This document shows, in pieces, positions 1 to 7,975 of a stretch of DNA of 16,274 nucleotides. The stretch comes from an uncultured Alphaproteobacteria bacterium (GTDB taxonomy: Bacteria; Pseudomonadota; Alphaproteobacteria; RUG11792), in the NCBI GenBank assembly GCA_958448685.1, contig CAUDEV010000020.1, positions 1 through 16,274 on the forward strand, read 5' to 3'. Both the position numbers and the translations under genes were made by a program. A model generated the notes under the pieces. That model was not told where the DNA came from, did no database searches, and saw only the letters and a list, made by a program, of their open reading frames with translations. Position 1 is the stretch's first letter, and every line of letters starts with the position of its first letter.

Positions 1-516
1 CACTTTCACTCCTTCATATAAGCAGACTTAACACTTCTTTTTCCCATTCATGAATACCATTTCAGAGGCTTACTTTGCCAATCTTTCATATCACTTATAA
101 CACGGTTTGTTATGTTCGAAATAATCTCTGCAGATACATCAAACCCGTATAATTCCTGGATATTATCAGAGATATCTCTACTACTCATTCCATAACCATA
201 AAGAGATATAGTTTTATCTTCTATTTCTCCATTTCTATCATTAGAAACGTTAAGTTTTAATGCTCCATTATTTGTTTTTTTTCTCGCAAGATCCATTACG
301 ATAATTATCAGAGTCTTCAGGCCTCACAGAACTCTTTGGAAAACCAAGGTGTTCTTTGAGTTCTTCATCATAAAGCATTTCAATAAGCAGCTTCTTCATG
401 TCTCTCATAACATCATGAACTGCGGCTAAATCCTTTTTCTTCCAGAATTTCTGTCTTATCTCCTTATTTCCTGTTTGCACAAATCTTTGGATGGCCTTCT
501 GAAAGCTATTTACCAC
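1..516 (-). pseudogene. IS256-family transposase remnant, copy A (frameshifted and internally deleted)
   Basis: The minus strand encodes the N-terminal half of an IS256/Mutator-type DDE transposase in two overlapping frames. Residues such as LIEMLYDEELKEHLGF (frame ending at 268) and ISLYGYGMSSRDISDNI (frame 296 to 48) match the family's typical order. The shift falls in an A-run near 275-285: compared with copy B at 7976-8600, five bases are missing there. After the words WQSKPLK the frame ends at 48. A little further on, the bases near 1-30 again encode the VLSL segment that copy B continues with, so the central part with the first catalytic Asp has been deleted. The extreme N-terminus is also absent and no terminal inverted repeat is visible near 516. 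The element is dead and continues beyond the left edge. Confidence 0.88.
323..389 (-). repeat. 67-bp perfect repeat shared with copy B (inverted)
   Basis: The reverse complement of these 67 bases is identical to 8096-8162. Both lie in the same part of the IS256 transposase remnant and face opposite ways, bracketing about 7.7 kb. Confidence 0.95.
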
Positions 517-520
517 AAAA

Positions 521-552
521 TTGACAAAACGCTATTTTCGGATTAGGATAAT
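521..552 (+). promoter_or_regulatory. Predicted sigma-70 promoter for the DAACS symporter gene
   Basis: A perfect -35 hexamer TTGACA is at 521-526. Possible -10 boxes are TAGGAT at 544-549 (17-bp spacer) and GATAAT at 547-552 (20-bp spacer). Transcription would start near 556-560, about 30 bases before the ATG at 590. It sits five bases outside the end of the IS256 remnant. Confidence 0.55.
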
Positions 553-589
553 AATACAGTTATATGAAAAATTATGGCAAATTTCATTT

Positions 590-1771
590 ATGAGCATAAA
601 AAGATTTATTAATTTACCGTTTTTTGTTTTAATATTATTTATTTCAACGCTTTGCTTTGGAAAATACATAGACAATTCTATAAAATCAAATTTATACGCA
701 ATAAGTCTTTTATTAAAAGACCTTATAGTTTTTGTCCTTCCTGTTATTATATTTTCTTTTGTATTTAATGGCGTATTAAGTTTAAAAAATGAATCGATAA
801 AAGTAATACTGATATTAGTTCCACTTGTTTGTTTATCGAATTTCTCAGGATTTTGGATATCATACATATTTGCGACGCCTATTCTTAAAACTGGAATTAT
901 TTCCATTTCGGAATTAAAAACATCATCTCCATTAATTCCTGCCTGGACTTGCGATATTGCCCCATTAATAAAAAATGACATAGCATTAATATCCGGAGTT
1001 GTTTTAGGAATAATAGGTAACTTCACAAAGTTGGAATTACTCGATAAAATAAGCTCAAAATTAAATACCTTTGCCAATTTTATCCTAAAGAAAATGATTT
1101 GTCCTATACTACCAATTTTTGTTTTGGGATTTATTATTAAAATGCAGTATGAAGGAACATTGCTCTTAGTAATAAAAGAATATGCGTTATTATTATGTTT
1201 AGTTGCAATACTTGCTTATGGATATATGTTTTCGATTATGTTTTTTCTATCTGGAAGAGATTTAAAGAAAACATTTCAGAAATTCAGAAACTTAGTTCCG
1301 AGTGTTTTAATTGGCCTCTTTAGTATGTCAAGCGCGGCAGCTATTCCAACGACTATAGAGGGCAGTGAAAAAAATTTGGAAAATAAAAATATAGCCAAAT
1401 TCATCATTCCGACTACTGCAAATATGCATCTCTTGGGAGATTGTTTCGCTATTCCAATAATAGGATTGGCATTAATGGTATCGTTTGGGTATGAACTTCC
1501 TAGCATATCTCAATATTTTGTTTTTACACTTTATGGAGTTGTTGCCAAATTTGCTGCGGCAGGAATTCCCGGAGGTAGCGCATTGATATTTGTTCCAATA
1601 TTTGAAAATTTATTTGGATTTTCTGCGCCAATGCTTACTGCAATAACAGCTATATATGTCTTATTTGATCCAATTGCGACATCATCTAATGTTTTTGGTC
1701 ACGGAATGTTTGCGATACTCTTTGAAAGGGTTTATAAAAAAATCTTTGAAAGAAAAAATATTGAAGCATAA
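590..1771 (+). CDS. Dicarboxylate/amino acid:cation symporter (DAACS family)
   Basis: This is a 393-residue inner-membrane protein with many hydrophobic segments. It fits the DAACS (GltP/DctA) family, which imports C4-dicarboxylates or acidic amino acids with H+ or Na+. Family landmarks are a serine-rich re-entrant loop SMSSAAAIPTT at about residue 245, the glycine-rich AAGIPGGSA at about residue 324, and a DPIATSSNVFGHG stretch at about residue 364, equivalent to the family's DxxRTxxNVxGD substrate-binding helix. The usual Arg of that helix is not present (DPIATSS), so the substrate may differ from aspartate/glutamate. An in-frame TTG at 521 would add 23 residues, but it is the -35 box of the promoter, so I start at the ATG at 590. 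No good ribosome site precedes it. The pyrophosphatase-like gene follows after 23 bp, probably in the same transcript. Confidence 0.85.
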   Translation: MSIKRFINLPFFVLILFISTLCFGKYIDNSIKSNLYAISLLLKDLIVFVLPVIIFSFVFNGVLSLKNESIKVILILVPLVCLSNFSGFWISYIFATPILKTGIISISELKTSSPLIPAWTCDIAPLIKNDIALISGVVLGIIGNFTKLELLDKISSKLNTFANFILKKMICPILPIFVLGFIIKMQYEGTLLLVIKEYALLLCLVAILAYGYMFSIMFFLSGRDLKKTFQKFRNLVPSVLIGLFSMSSAAAIPTTIEGSEKNLENKNIAKFIIPTTANMHLLGDCFAIPIIGLALMVSFGYELPSISQYFVFTLYGVVAKFAAAGIPGGSALIFVPIFENLFGFSAPMLTAITAIYVLFDPIATSSNVFGHGMFAILFERVYKKIFERKNIEA

Positions 1772-1794
1772 TGTTGAAAAATTGAAGAAACTTT

Positions 1795-2136
1795 ATGAAC
1801 GAGAAATACTGGAAATCGCTTGATGAATTTATTATACAAAATGGAATAGAAATTGACAGACCTAAAGGTTCTGCACATCCACGTTTTTCTGATATGATTT
1901 ACTTGGTTGATTATGGATTTGTTCCTGGAACAAGTGCTTCTGATGGTCAGGGTATAGATGTATTTCGAGGAAGTGATACAAAATCAAAAACAACAGGAAT
2001 TTTATGCACGCTTGATTCCATTAAAAAAGATGCTGAGATCAAGATTCTTTATCAATGCTCAGAAGAAGATTTTCAATCTATTCTTAAAATGCTAACAGAT
2101 CCTCCAATGCATCGAATGTTGATTAGACGGAAATAA
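1795..2136 (+). CDS. Small inorganic pyrophosphatase-like protein
   Basis: The product is 113 residues and resembles a small protein family usually annotated as inorganic pyrophosphatase. Recognisable pieces are IDRPKGSAHPRF (about 20-31), YLVDYGFVPGTSASDGQGIDVFRG (about 36-59) and a C-terminal MHRMLIRRK. The DYG-FxPGT and DGxGIDVxxG words echo those of classical soluble pyrophosphatases (DYGFIPNT and D-x-D-x-x-D), but the protein is far shorter than the usual 170 or so residues and the metal-binding aspartate cluster is only partly visible. Pyrophosphatase activity is therefore uncertain. It lies 23 bp after the symporter gene and probably shares its transcript. The start ATG has only a weak GAAG-like ribosome site about 10 bases upstream. 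Confidence 0.7.
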   Translation: MNEKYWKSLDEFIIQNGIEIDRPKGSAHPRFSDMIYLVDYGFVPGTSASDGQGIDVFRGSDTKSKTTGILCTLDSIKKDAEIKILYQCSEEDFQSILKMLTDPPMHRMLIRRK

Positions 2137-2191
2137 GGTTTATCACTCATGGCATCATCCAATATCTTAAAAAAATTATTGAATCATAATA

Positions 2192-2225
2192 TTGAAAATA
2201 AAAACTTTTTGTGTTCTAATATAAT
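2192..2225 (+). promoter_or_regulatory. Predicted promoter for tRNA-Gln
   Basis: TTGAAA at 2192-2197 is followed by TAATAT at 2217-2222 (19-bp spacer) or the perfect TATAAT at 2220-2225 (22-bp spacer). Either -10 box would start transcription at or just before the tRNA 5' end at 2231. Confidence 0.45.
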
Positions 2226-2230
2226 ATAGA

Positions 2231-2304
2231 TGGGAGATAGTTTAGCGGTAGAACTACCGGCTCTGGACCGGTCAACCTAGGTTCGAATCCTGGTCTCCCA
2301 GCCA
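2231..2304 (+). tRNA. tRNA-Gln(CTG)
   Basis: The cloverleaf folds completely: acceptor TGGGAGA pairs with TCTCCCA; the D-arm GTTT pairs with GAAC; the anticodon stem ACCGG/CCGGT encloses the loop CTCTGGA (2261-2267); the T-arm CTAGG/CCTGG encloses TTCGAAT. The anticodon is CTG at 2263-2265, reading CAG. The U1-A72 pair and discriminator G73 are typical of glutamine tRNA. The 3' CCA is encoded (2302-2304). It lies between the symporter/pyrophosphatase pair and the converging slt gene. Confidence 0.95.
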
Positions 2305-2448
2305 AGTCACAGTTTAAGTAAACTCTCTAAAATCTATGCGAAGGAATCATCAAATTAAAAATATAAAAATAAAAAAGATATAGAAGTAAGAAAAACAAAA
2401 TTAATAATACAAAACAAAGCTCTTGATAGTTCCGAAATTAAAAGATAA

Positions 2449-4341
2449 TTATTCATCTATCATTTTCACTTTACATAAAATCTTGGATGGGTTCGATTCC
2501 ACAGCGAATTTCTTTTGATAAGTGAACAATGCTCTTATGACATGTTTAACATATATTCTTGTTTCTTTTATCGGAATAAGTTCTATCAAATCCAAAGGCT
2601 TTATATTTTTCAAATTTGAAATGCTTTTTTGAAATTTTGCCAAATTTCCTTCTCCGCAATTATAAGCAGCGATTGAATAAATCAAGTTTCCTTGATATTT
2701 TTTTAATAACCTATTGAGAATAGAGGTCCCTATTGTTATATTCTTCTGTTTATCAAAAAGTGATGCTTTTGTATAAAATTTCAATCTTTTCATTTCATGC
2801 TTAGCCGTTGATGGCATAATTTGCATCAGGCCAACAGCTCCTGCAGAACTTTTCGCATTTTGATTAAAATTACTTTCTCGGTGAATTACGGAATGAACCA
2901 AAGCCAGAAAACATAAATCTGAATTTATTTTTCTGACATAGTTTGTATCAGTTTGATTTAAAGTCTTATAGGCTTTATTATTTGTGAAATAGTGTTGACG
3001 TTTTGAATTTTCAGAAATTAACATTTCTATTTCATTATTTGCAGTTGCTATATCCATTAATAAAACTTCTTCATCAGGATCATCAATTTCATCGATTAAT
3101 TGTTTATAAAAATATTTTGACATCGACTTGTCTTTTATATTCAATAAAACCTGAACTAATTCCCGATTATAAAACGTGATTTCCCTATCATTGGGAATAA
3201 TAAGTTCATTATCTTGATCAAGAGATTTATCAATTATTGAAAAATGTTTTTGAGAAATCGTTTTAATCCGGTTTTTTGATAAATATCCATAAAAAGTTGA
3301 AAAATACTTTTCCGCTTTTCTATAAAAATCAAAAGCTAATAGAACATCTCCTCTCGAATAATAAACTTCTGCCAACCAAAAAGCGTTTTTGCTTATCCTT
3401 ATTGCATTGATCGAATTTTCAAAAGCTTTCTTGAAATGTCCTTCAGCTTTTTTCATATCTCCAAAGAACCTGAAAGATATATAACCCAACAGCCATTCTG
3501 CCTTTGCAATTTTTTCGTTTTTCTGATTTGTATTTGATATATCATATAATTTCATTACGTCGTATGCGAGTTTGGGGTTTCCGCTTCTTAGTATATTAAA
3601 AGCAACATGGCGTCTTTGATTAAAAAATGAAGTTTCATATTTTTGTTCATCTTTATTTGATAAAGTTAAAATAGAAGCCGCTTTGTTATTTTCATTTTTA
3701 TCTATCAGATTTTGAATTATTGCATACTTCTGATCAATGTTCGTTATATCTTTGATTAAGATATTAGCATGTTTACTTGAAAAATAATTTTTTAAGAAAT
3801 TTGAAATATATTCAGATATATCATTATTTACTAAGTTTTTTAACGATTTCAATTGACCTGTTTGTTTAAATTTGGTCAGATATTTTACTTTTTTGGCGTC
3901 ATCAAGAGGAGTTAAGTAATCAGAGAACTCAGATCTATAATCTGAAATAAAATCTGGAGATAGATTTTGAAAAATCCAAGTTTGCTTTATATATTCTTCT
4001 GCTTTTTCAGGATCTAGTTTTATTAAGCGTTTCATATAGGATTTTAATCCGTTTCCGGTTTTTGGCGTATATCTCTTAAACCAAGTTAAAATCATAGAAT
4101 CAGAAATCGAATCATTGATATTATTTTCAGCAATTTTAACTGATTCTTCAAAGAGAGGCCAATGAGGATTGTTATAGAAAAATGAAAATACGTTTTTGGC
4201 ATCTTTTGGATTATTAACCGCTGTTTTCCATTTTTCATATTTCATTATAATTTTCTCGGTTTTTGCAAAAATACAATTCTGAAAGATTGTGAAAAATAAA
4301 AAAAGTATGATTGATTTTTTAAAACCGAAGAGATATAACAT
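2449..4341 (-). CDS. slt: Soluble lytic murein transglycosylase (Slt-type)
   Basis: This 630-residue periplasmic enzyme would cleave the MurNAc-GlcNAc bond of peptidoglycan, leaving 1,6-anhydro-MurNAc ends. The N-terminus is a signal peptide (basic FKK, then a hydrophobic stretch ending near NCIFA, about residue 26). It is followed by a long helical superhelix with TPR-like repeats and a C-terminal SLT (goose-lysozyme-like) domain. The catalytic Glu is E489 in the word IHRESNFN, followed by the family motifs SSAGAVGLMQIMPSTA and SIAAYNCGEGN. The open frame runs 40 codons further upstream, but that stretch overlaps dapA and would bury the signal peptide, so I start at the ATG at 4341. It is transcribed divergently from dapA across 30 bp and converges on tRNA-Gln. 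No convincing terminator is visible in 2305-2448. Confidence 0.9.
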   Translation of the reverse strand: MLYLFGFKKSIILFLFFTIFQNCIFAKTEKIIMKYEKWKTAVNNPKDAKNVFSFFYNNPHWPLFEESVKIAENNINDSISDSMILTWFKRYTPKTGNGLKSYMKRLIKLDPEKAEEYIKQTWIFQNLSPDFISDYRSEFSDYLTPLDDAKKVKYLTKFKQTGQLKSLKNLVNNDISEYISNFLKNYFSSKHANILIKDITNIDQKYAIIQNLIDKNENNKAASILTLSNKDEQKYETSFFNQRRHVAFNILRSGNPKLAYDVMKLYDISNTNQKNEKIAKAEWLLGYISFRFFGDMKKAEGHFKKAFENSINAIRISKNAFWLAEVYYSRGDVLLAFDFYRKAEKYFSTFYGYLSKNRIKTISQKHFSIIDKSLDQDNELIIPNDREITFYNRELVQVLLNIKDKSMSKYFYKQLIDEIDDPDEEVLLMDIATANNEIEMLISENSKRQHYFTNNKAYKTLNQTDTNYVRKINSDLCFLALVHSVIHRESNFNQNAKSSAGAVGLMQIMPSTAKHEMKRLKFYTKASLFDKQKNITIGTSILNRLLKKYQGNLIYSIAAYNCGEGNLAKFQKSISNLKNIKPLDLIELIPIKETRIYVKHVIRALFTYQKKFAVESNPSKILCKVKMIDE

Positions 4342-4353
4342 AAATAAGATAGA

Positions 4354-4369
4354 TTTTATAATTATAAAA
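4354..4369. promoter_or_regulatory. Palindromic, probably bidirectional -10 region between slt and dapA
   Basis: TTTTATAATTATAAAA is a perfect 16-bp palindrome. It holds TATAAT on the plus strand at 4357-4362 and TATAAT on the minus strand at 4366-4361. If both are used, dapA mRNA would begin about 1-3 bases before its ATG at 4372 and slt mRNA about 10-13 bases before its ATG at 4341. No clear -35 box is seen on either side. Confidence 0.5.
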
Positions 4370-4371
4370 AC

Positions 4372-5238
4372 ATGTTCTCTAATTCTATAGTCGCACTTGT
4401 GACGCCTTTTCGCAATAGTCTTGTTGATTATGATGCTTTGGAAAAAATTATAAATTGGCAAATTTCATCAGGAACAAACGCTATATTAGTTTGCGGATCA
4501 ACTGGTGAAGGCCTTTTACTTTCAATGGAAGAACGTGAAAAAATCATAAAAAAATCTATAGAATTTTCAAACAAAAGAGTCCCTATCATTGTTGGATGCA
4601 GTTCATGTTGGACTCAAGATGCGATAAATTTAACCAAACAAGCTGAAGATCTTGGAGCTGATGGAGTTTTACTTATTGCTCCATATTATGTGAAGCCAAC
4701 TCAAAAAGGAATTATCCAGCATTTTGAAAAAGTTCATGAAATAACAAATATTCCTATTATCGCTTACAACAATCCAGGAAGATGCGCTGTTGATATGTCT
4801 TGTGAAACTGTTATTGAATTGTCAAAAATGGAACGTATAGTTGCATTAAAAGATTCTAATACGGATTTATCAAGAGTATTTTTCATAAAATCTCAATCTC
4901 CTGATTTTATTATGCTTTCTGGAGATGATCCAAGTTTTCCAGGATATTTAGCTCATGGAGGTGATGGATGCATTTCCGTTACGGCTAATATTGCTCCAAA
5001 ATTAGTAAAAGATCTCATAAACGCATGGAAAAATCGAAATATGGATAAAATGAAAGAAATAGGAATGAAGAAACTAGCTCCTCTGAGTTCTGCTTTATTT
5101 AAAGAACCAAATCCAATACCTGTCAAATACGCTCTTCACAAAATGGGCTTTATGAACAATGAACTGAGATTACCATTAACTCAAGCCACTGAAAACATTA
5201 TGAAAATTTTAGATAAAGTATTAGAAAATACAATTTAA
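4372..5238 (+). CDS. dapA: 4-hydroxy-tetrahydrodipicolinate synthase
   Basis: This cytoplasmic enzyme condenses pyruvate with aspartate semialdehyde, the first committed step towards diaminopimelate and lysine, and so supplies peptidoglycan precursor. The protein is 288 residues, normal for the family. The (beta/alpha)8 barrel residues are in place: CGSTGE at 41-46, Tyr106, the YNNPGR word at 132-137 (Tyr132 and carboxylate-binding Arg137) and Schiff-base Lys160 in ALKDSN. The first Thr of the usual GTTGE is Ser43 here, a conservative change also seen in related aldolases. Other members of the N-acetylneuraminate lyase superfamily are possible, but the Arg of YNxPxR favours DapA. No ribosome site precedes the ATG, and the promoter position suggests a nearly leaderless message. 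Confidence 0.9.
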   Translation: MFSNSIVALVTPFRNSLVDYDALEKIINWQISSGTNAILVCGSTGEGLLLSMEEREKIIKKSIEFSNKRVPIIVGCSSCWTQDAINLTKQAEDLGADGVLLIAPYYVKPTQKGIIQHFEKVHEITNIPIIAYNNPGRCAVDMSCETVIELSKMERIVALKDSNTDLSRVFFIKSQSPDFIMLSGDDPSFPGYLAHGGDGCISVTANIAPKLVKDLINAWKNRNMDKMKEIGMKKLAPLSSALFKEPNPIPVKYALHKMGFMNNELRLPLTQATENIMKILDKVLENTI

Positions 5239-5260
5239 GGAATGTTTTTGAAACAATATA

Positions 5261-5289
5261 TTGAATAAGCTATGTATTTGTGATATTAT
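5261..5289 (+). promoter_or_regulatory. Predicted promoter for the small secreted protein gene
   Basis: TTGAAT at 5261-5266 and TATTAT at 5284-5289 are separated by exactly 17 bp. Transcription would start near 5296. A Shine-Dalgarno-like AAGG at 5307-5310 lies nine bases before the ATG at 5320. Confidence 0.6.
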
Positions 5290-5319
5290 ATTTAAAACAA
5301 CTTATTAAGGTAATTTTTT

Positions 5320-5607
5320 ATGAAATATTTATATTTTTTACGAATAACATTATGTTTGTTGCCATTTAACGTTTCAGCAATGGATAATATAATAAGTGGA
5401 TATGAGTTTTCCGCAGATCCAGATTTAAATAGAAGGATTCATGCTAATCTTGATTTGATAGAGTCGGCTTTCGGTTGGACTAACGATCCCGAACTAAATA
5501 CAAACGCTTATAATGAATTGTTAGCCGAGGGATTTACAACTGCAGAATTATCTGAAGCTCGAAATAGCTTGATAACACTTATAAAAAGCATATCAAAAAA
5601 CAACTAA
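5320..5607 (+). CDS. Small secreted protein of unknown function
   Basis: The 95-residue product is not a family I recognise. It begins with a clear Sec signal peptide: a Lys, a hydrophobic stretch to about residue 17, and a likely cleavage after VSA at about residue 20. The mature part, about 75 residues, is acidic and polar, has no cysteine, and looks helical, with words such as DPDLNRRIHANLDLIESAF and ELSEARNSLITLIKSI. It has its own well-spaced promoter and an AAGG ribosome site, so it appears to be a genuine, independently transcribed gene between dapA and the converging lptD. The 18-bp gap to lptD holds only a weak hairpin. A periplasmic or exported role is likely; its function is unknown. 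Confidence 0.75.
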   Translation: MKYLYFLRITLCLLPFNVSAMDNIISGYEFSADPDLNRRIHANLDLIESAFGWTNDPELNTNAYNELLAEGFTTAELSEARNSLITLIKSISKNN

Positions 5608-5625
5608 TTTCATTTGAGGCGTGAA

Positions 5626-7815
5626 TTATTCAACGCTTCCCAAGAAGTTGTTATAAGCATATCCTTCACTTGATTTTACAAGATTTCCAAGATTCTTAAA
5701 TACTATTGTTAATATGAATCCTGTTCTTGGTTTTATATCGTTGTCTTTAAAATTTGTTCTAAAAATTCCGATACCAAAATTCAAACATTCGTCATTATAA
5801 TTTGCTGTCACACCTTGAGTTAAACTGCTTTTCCCGTTTTTCTTTTTCATATTAAATATTTTCGATCCGGAAATACTCCAATAATTTGTTAATCTATATC
5901 CGCAATTAACGCCTAATTGTGAAATACCATTTTCTTGAACACAATTTATTTTTTTATCGTATAAATATCCAATACCCCCAAAAACTTTTTTATAACTTGC
6001 GTTAATTCCACCTTCAAATAATTGTGATTTTTCAATAAGAGGTATTCCTATAAACCTTGATCTGAAAGAGATGTTTTCCCATGGTTTCAAAACCAATCTT
6101 CCAACCATTGAATTTCTTCCCAGGTCTTTTAATTTTTGACGATTACCAATATTGTTTGATTTTCCCAAAAAAGCATTTAGCCACCTGCGTTTTGAATTAT
6201 AAATAGATGTTTCTGCCCCCAGGGATATTCTTTCTCCATTCTCAATTCTGTCATATCCTCCAAAACGATTGATTGTATGCAATGTTAAATCACTGAAATT
6301 ATCAAATATAGAATCTTCGTTTTGTTCGAAATTTGCACGTTTGTTATTCGCTTCAACGCTTGTGAATGTTATCTTTGGCCCCCAAATTACTTTTTGATTA
6401 AATGATTTTATTTTACTTATCAAAGGCAATGAAATACTACATTGATTTTCAAAAATCGGAAAAAACTTATTCTTTGAGCTTTCCGCAGATTCAGACTCAC
6501 TGACATTAAAAATATCAGTACGAAATGCGGAATTTAATTCAAACAAAACAGGACCAAAAACGTTATTTTTATCCCATTTTAAAGTATTTGAAGTTCTGAA
6601 AAAGTCTTTCGCAAACATAACTGATTTTTCTTTGTCTCTGGTTAAATAGACCGTGTTACTATTGAATGATAATTCCCCAGTTAAAAATTCATATCCTCGG
6701 GTATTAAAGTCAATATAAGGCGCAACAAAAGGAGCGGTTTTCCTATCATTAGTTTGATACCAATGAATTTCTGTGTCTAAAAAGTAATTTTTATTAAATA
6801 AATTCAACAGTATGTTCGAATCATTATACTTATTATTCAAATAAATATTACTGCTATGCATTAAATCAACTGGATAAATAGTTTTGTACGTCACATCACT
6901 TGCTCTATTTATCCTGAAACTTAAAAGTTTATTATCGAGGTTTTGTGTTTTAAAAACCGAATCAAAATGCCATCGAGATTTTTTATCTCTTTGTGATATT
7001 CTTTTTTTTGAAAATTCTTTCTTTTTTGCTCTTGAAAGAAAACTTGCCGAAATATCGAAATCTCCATGATAAAATAATTGCCTATAATCAGCTGAAACAA
7101 GTGCCCTTCTTTTTGAATTAAGAAATGGAGTAAGTCTTAAGTCTTTATCAGAATTAATAGCTGTATAAAATGGAAATCCTGCAAAAAATCCAACATCTGT
7201 TAAATTTCGGAACATAGGGGTTAAAAATCCTGTTTTTCTTTTGACATCTGGAGACGGATGAGAAAAATATGGAGTAAAAAAGACAGGAATCCCTTTTATT
7301 CTTAATTTCACATTTTTATAAATAAATTTCTTTTGTACTTTATCATAAATTGCTTTTTCTGCAGCTAAATCCCATAAAGGAGCAGAACATCCGGATTCTT
7401 TGCAGGGTGAGTATGTTGCATTTTCCAATGTGAAAACTCTATCAGATTTTATGCCTCGTTTCGCTTTTATTTTCGAAGTATCTTTTAAAATTATCGTCAA
7501 AGCATCAGCTATCGCATCTTTAAATTCTTTGTCTAATTCAACATTTTTTGATGAAATTATATCTCCTGTCGGTTCTTTGATAATCGATTCTCCGATTAAC
7601 TTTATTTCTCCTGATTTTTTATCATATTCGATTTTCTCACTATGTAATTCTCGAGTTGTCCCATCTTCAAACGTTTGAATAACGATAACATCTCCCGTTG
7701 CTATTACGACTTTTTTTACTGTATCATAAAATATATTATTGGCATCTAACACTATTTCTGAATGGACTATAGGCGCCAATAAAAAAAGAAAAAAATATCT
7801 TAAAAAATTTCTCAA
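5626..7815 (-). CDS. lptD: LPS-assembly outer membrane protein LptD
   Basis: LptD is the outer-membrane beta-barrel that, with LptE, inserts lipopolysaccharide into the outer leaflet. The 729-residue protein has a signal peptide (cleaved after about residue 19, APIVHS), an N-terminal OstA-type domain (about 20-130) and a barrel domain from about 175 to the end. Recognisable words are IPVFFTPYFSHPSPDVKRK (from about 184), TGFLTP and, near the C-terminus, YNDECLNFGIGI. Cysteines at 138 and 143 and several near the C-terminus could form the disulfides known to matter for LptD folding. The start is TTG at 7815; a stop lies just upstream and only this start retains the signal peptide. No ribosome site is evident. 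surA and the other genes usually found near lptD are absent. Its presence implies that the organism makes LPS or lipooligosaccharide. Confidence 0.93.
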   Translation of the reverse strand: MRNFLRYFFLFLLAPIVHSEIVLDANNIFYDTVKKVVIATGDVIVIQTFEDGTTRELHSEKIEYDKKSGEIKLIGESIIKEPTGDIISSKNVELDKEFKDAIADALTIILKDTSKIKAKRGIKSDRVFTLENATYSPCKESGCSAPLWDLAAEKAIYDKVQKKFIYKNVKLRIKGIPVFFTPYFSHPSPDVKRKTGFLTPMFRNLTDVGFFAGFPFYTAINSDKDLRLTPFLNSKRRALVSADYRQLFYHGDFDISASFLSRAKKKEFSKKRISQRDKKSRWHFDSVFKTQNLDNKLLSFRINRASDVTYKTIYPVDLMHSSNIYLNNKYNDSNILLNLFNKNYFLDTEIHWYQTNDRKTAPFVAPYIDFNTRGYEFLTGELSFNSNTVYLTRDKEKSVMFAKDFFRTSNTLKWDKNNVFGPVLFELNSAFRTDIFNVSESESAESSKNKFFPIFENQCSISLPLISKIKSFNQKVIWGPKITFTSVEANNKRANFEQNEDSIFDNFSDLTLHTINRFGGYDRIENGERISLGAETSIYNSKRRWLNAFLGKSNNIGNRQKLKDLGRNSMVGRLVLKPWENISFRSRFIGIPLIEKSQLFEGGINASYKKVFGGIGYLYDKKINCVQENGISQLGVNCGYRLTNYWSISGSKIFNMKKKNGKSSLTQGVTANYNDECLNFGIGIFRTNFKDNDIKPRTGFILTIVFKNLGNLVKSSEGYAYNNFLGSVE

Positions 7816-7975
7816 AACAGTTTTTTAACCGAAAGTACAAAGATAGTTTATATTATTTTAAGTCGCTTGTAAAAGACTTTTATAATATAAAAACCATCAA
7901 ATTAAAAAAGAAGAAAATATGAGGGAAAATAGGAAAGGAAAAAGAAAAATTACAGATAAATCTTATAGACACAGA

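Noticed and set aside
521..589. TTG start adding 23 residues to the symporter
   Set aside because: The TTG is part of a TTGACA -35 box, and the added residues are not typical of the family's N-terminus.
532..1506. Long minus-strand frames opposite the symporter
   Set aside because: They are antisense shadows of a well-supported gene and show no family features.
4342..4461. 40-codon upstream extension of slt
   Set aside because: It overlaps the start of dapA on the other strand and would place the signal peptide in the protein interior.
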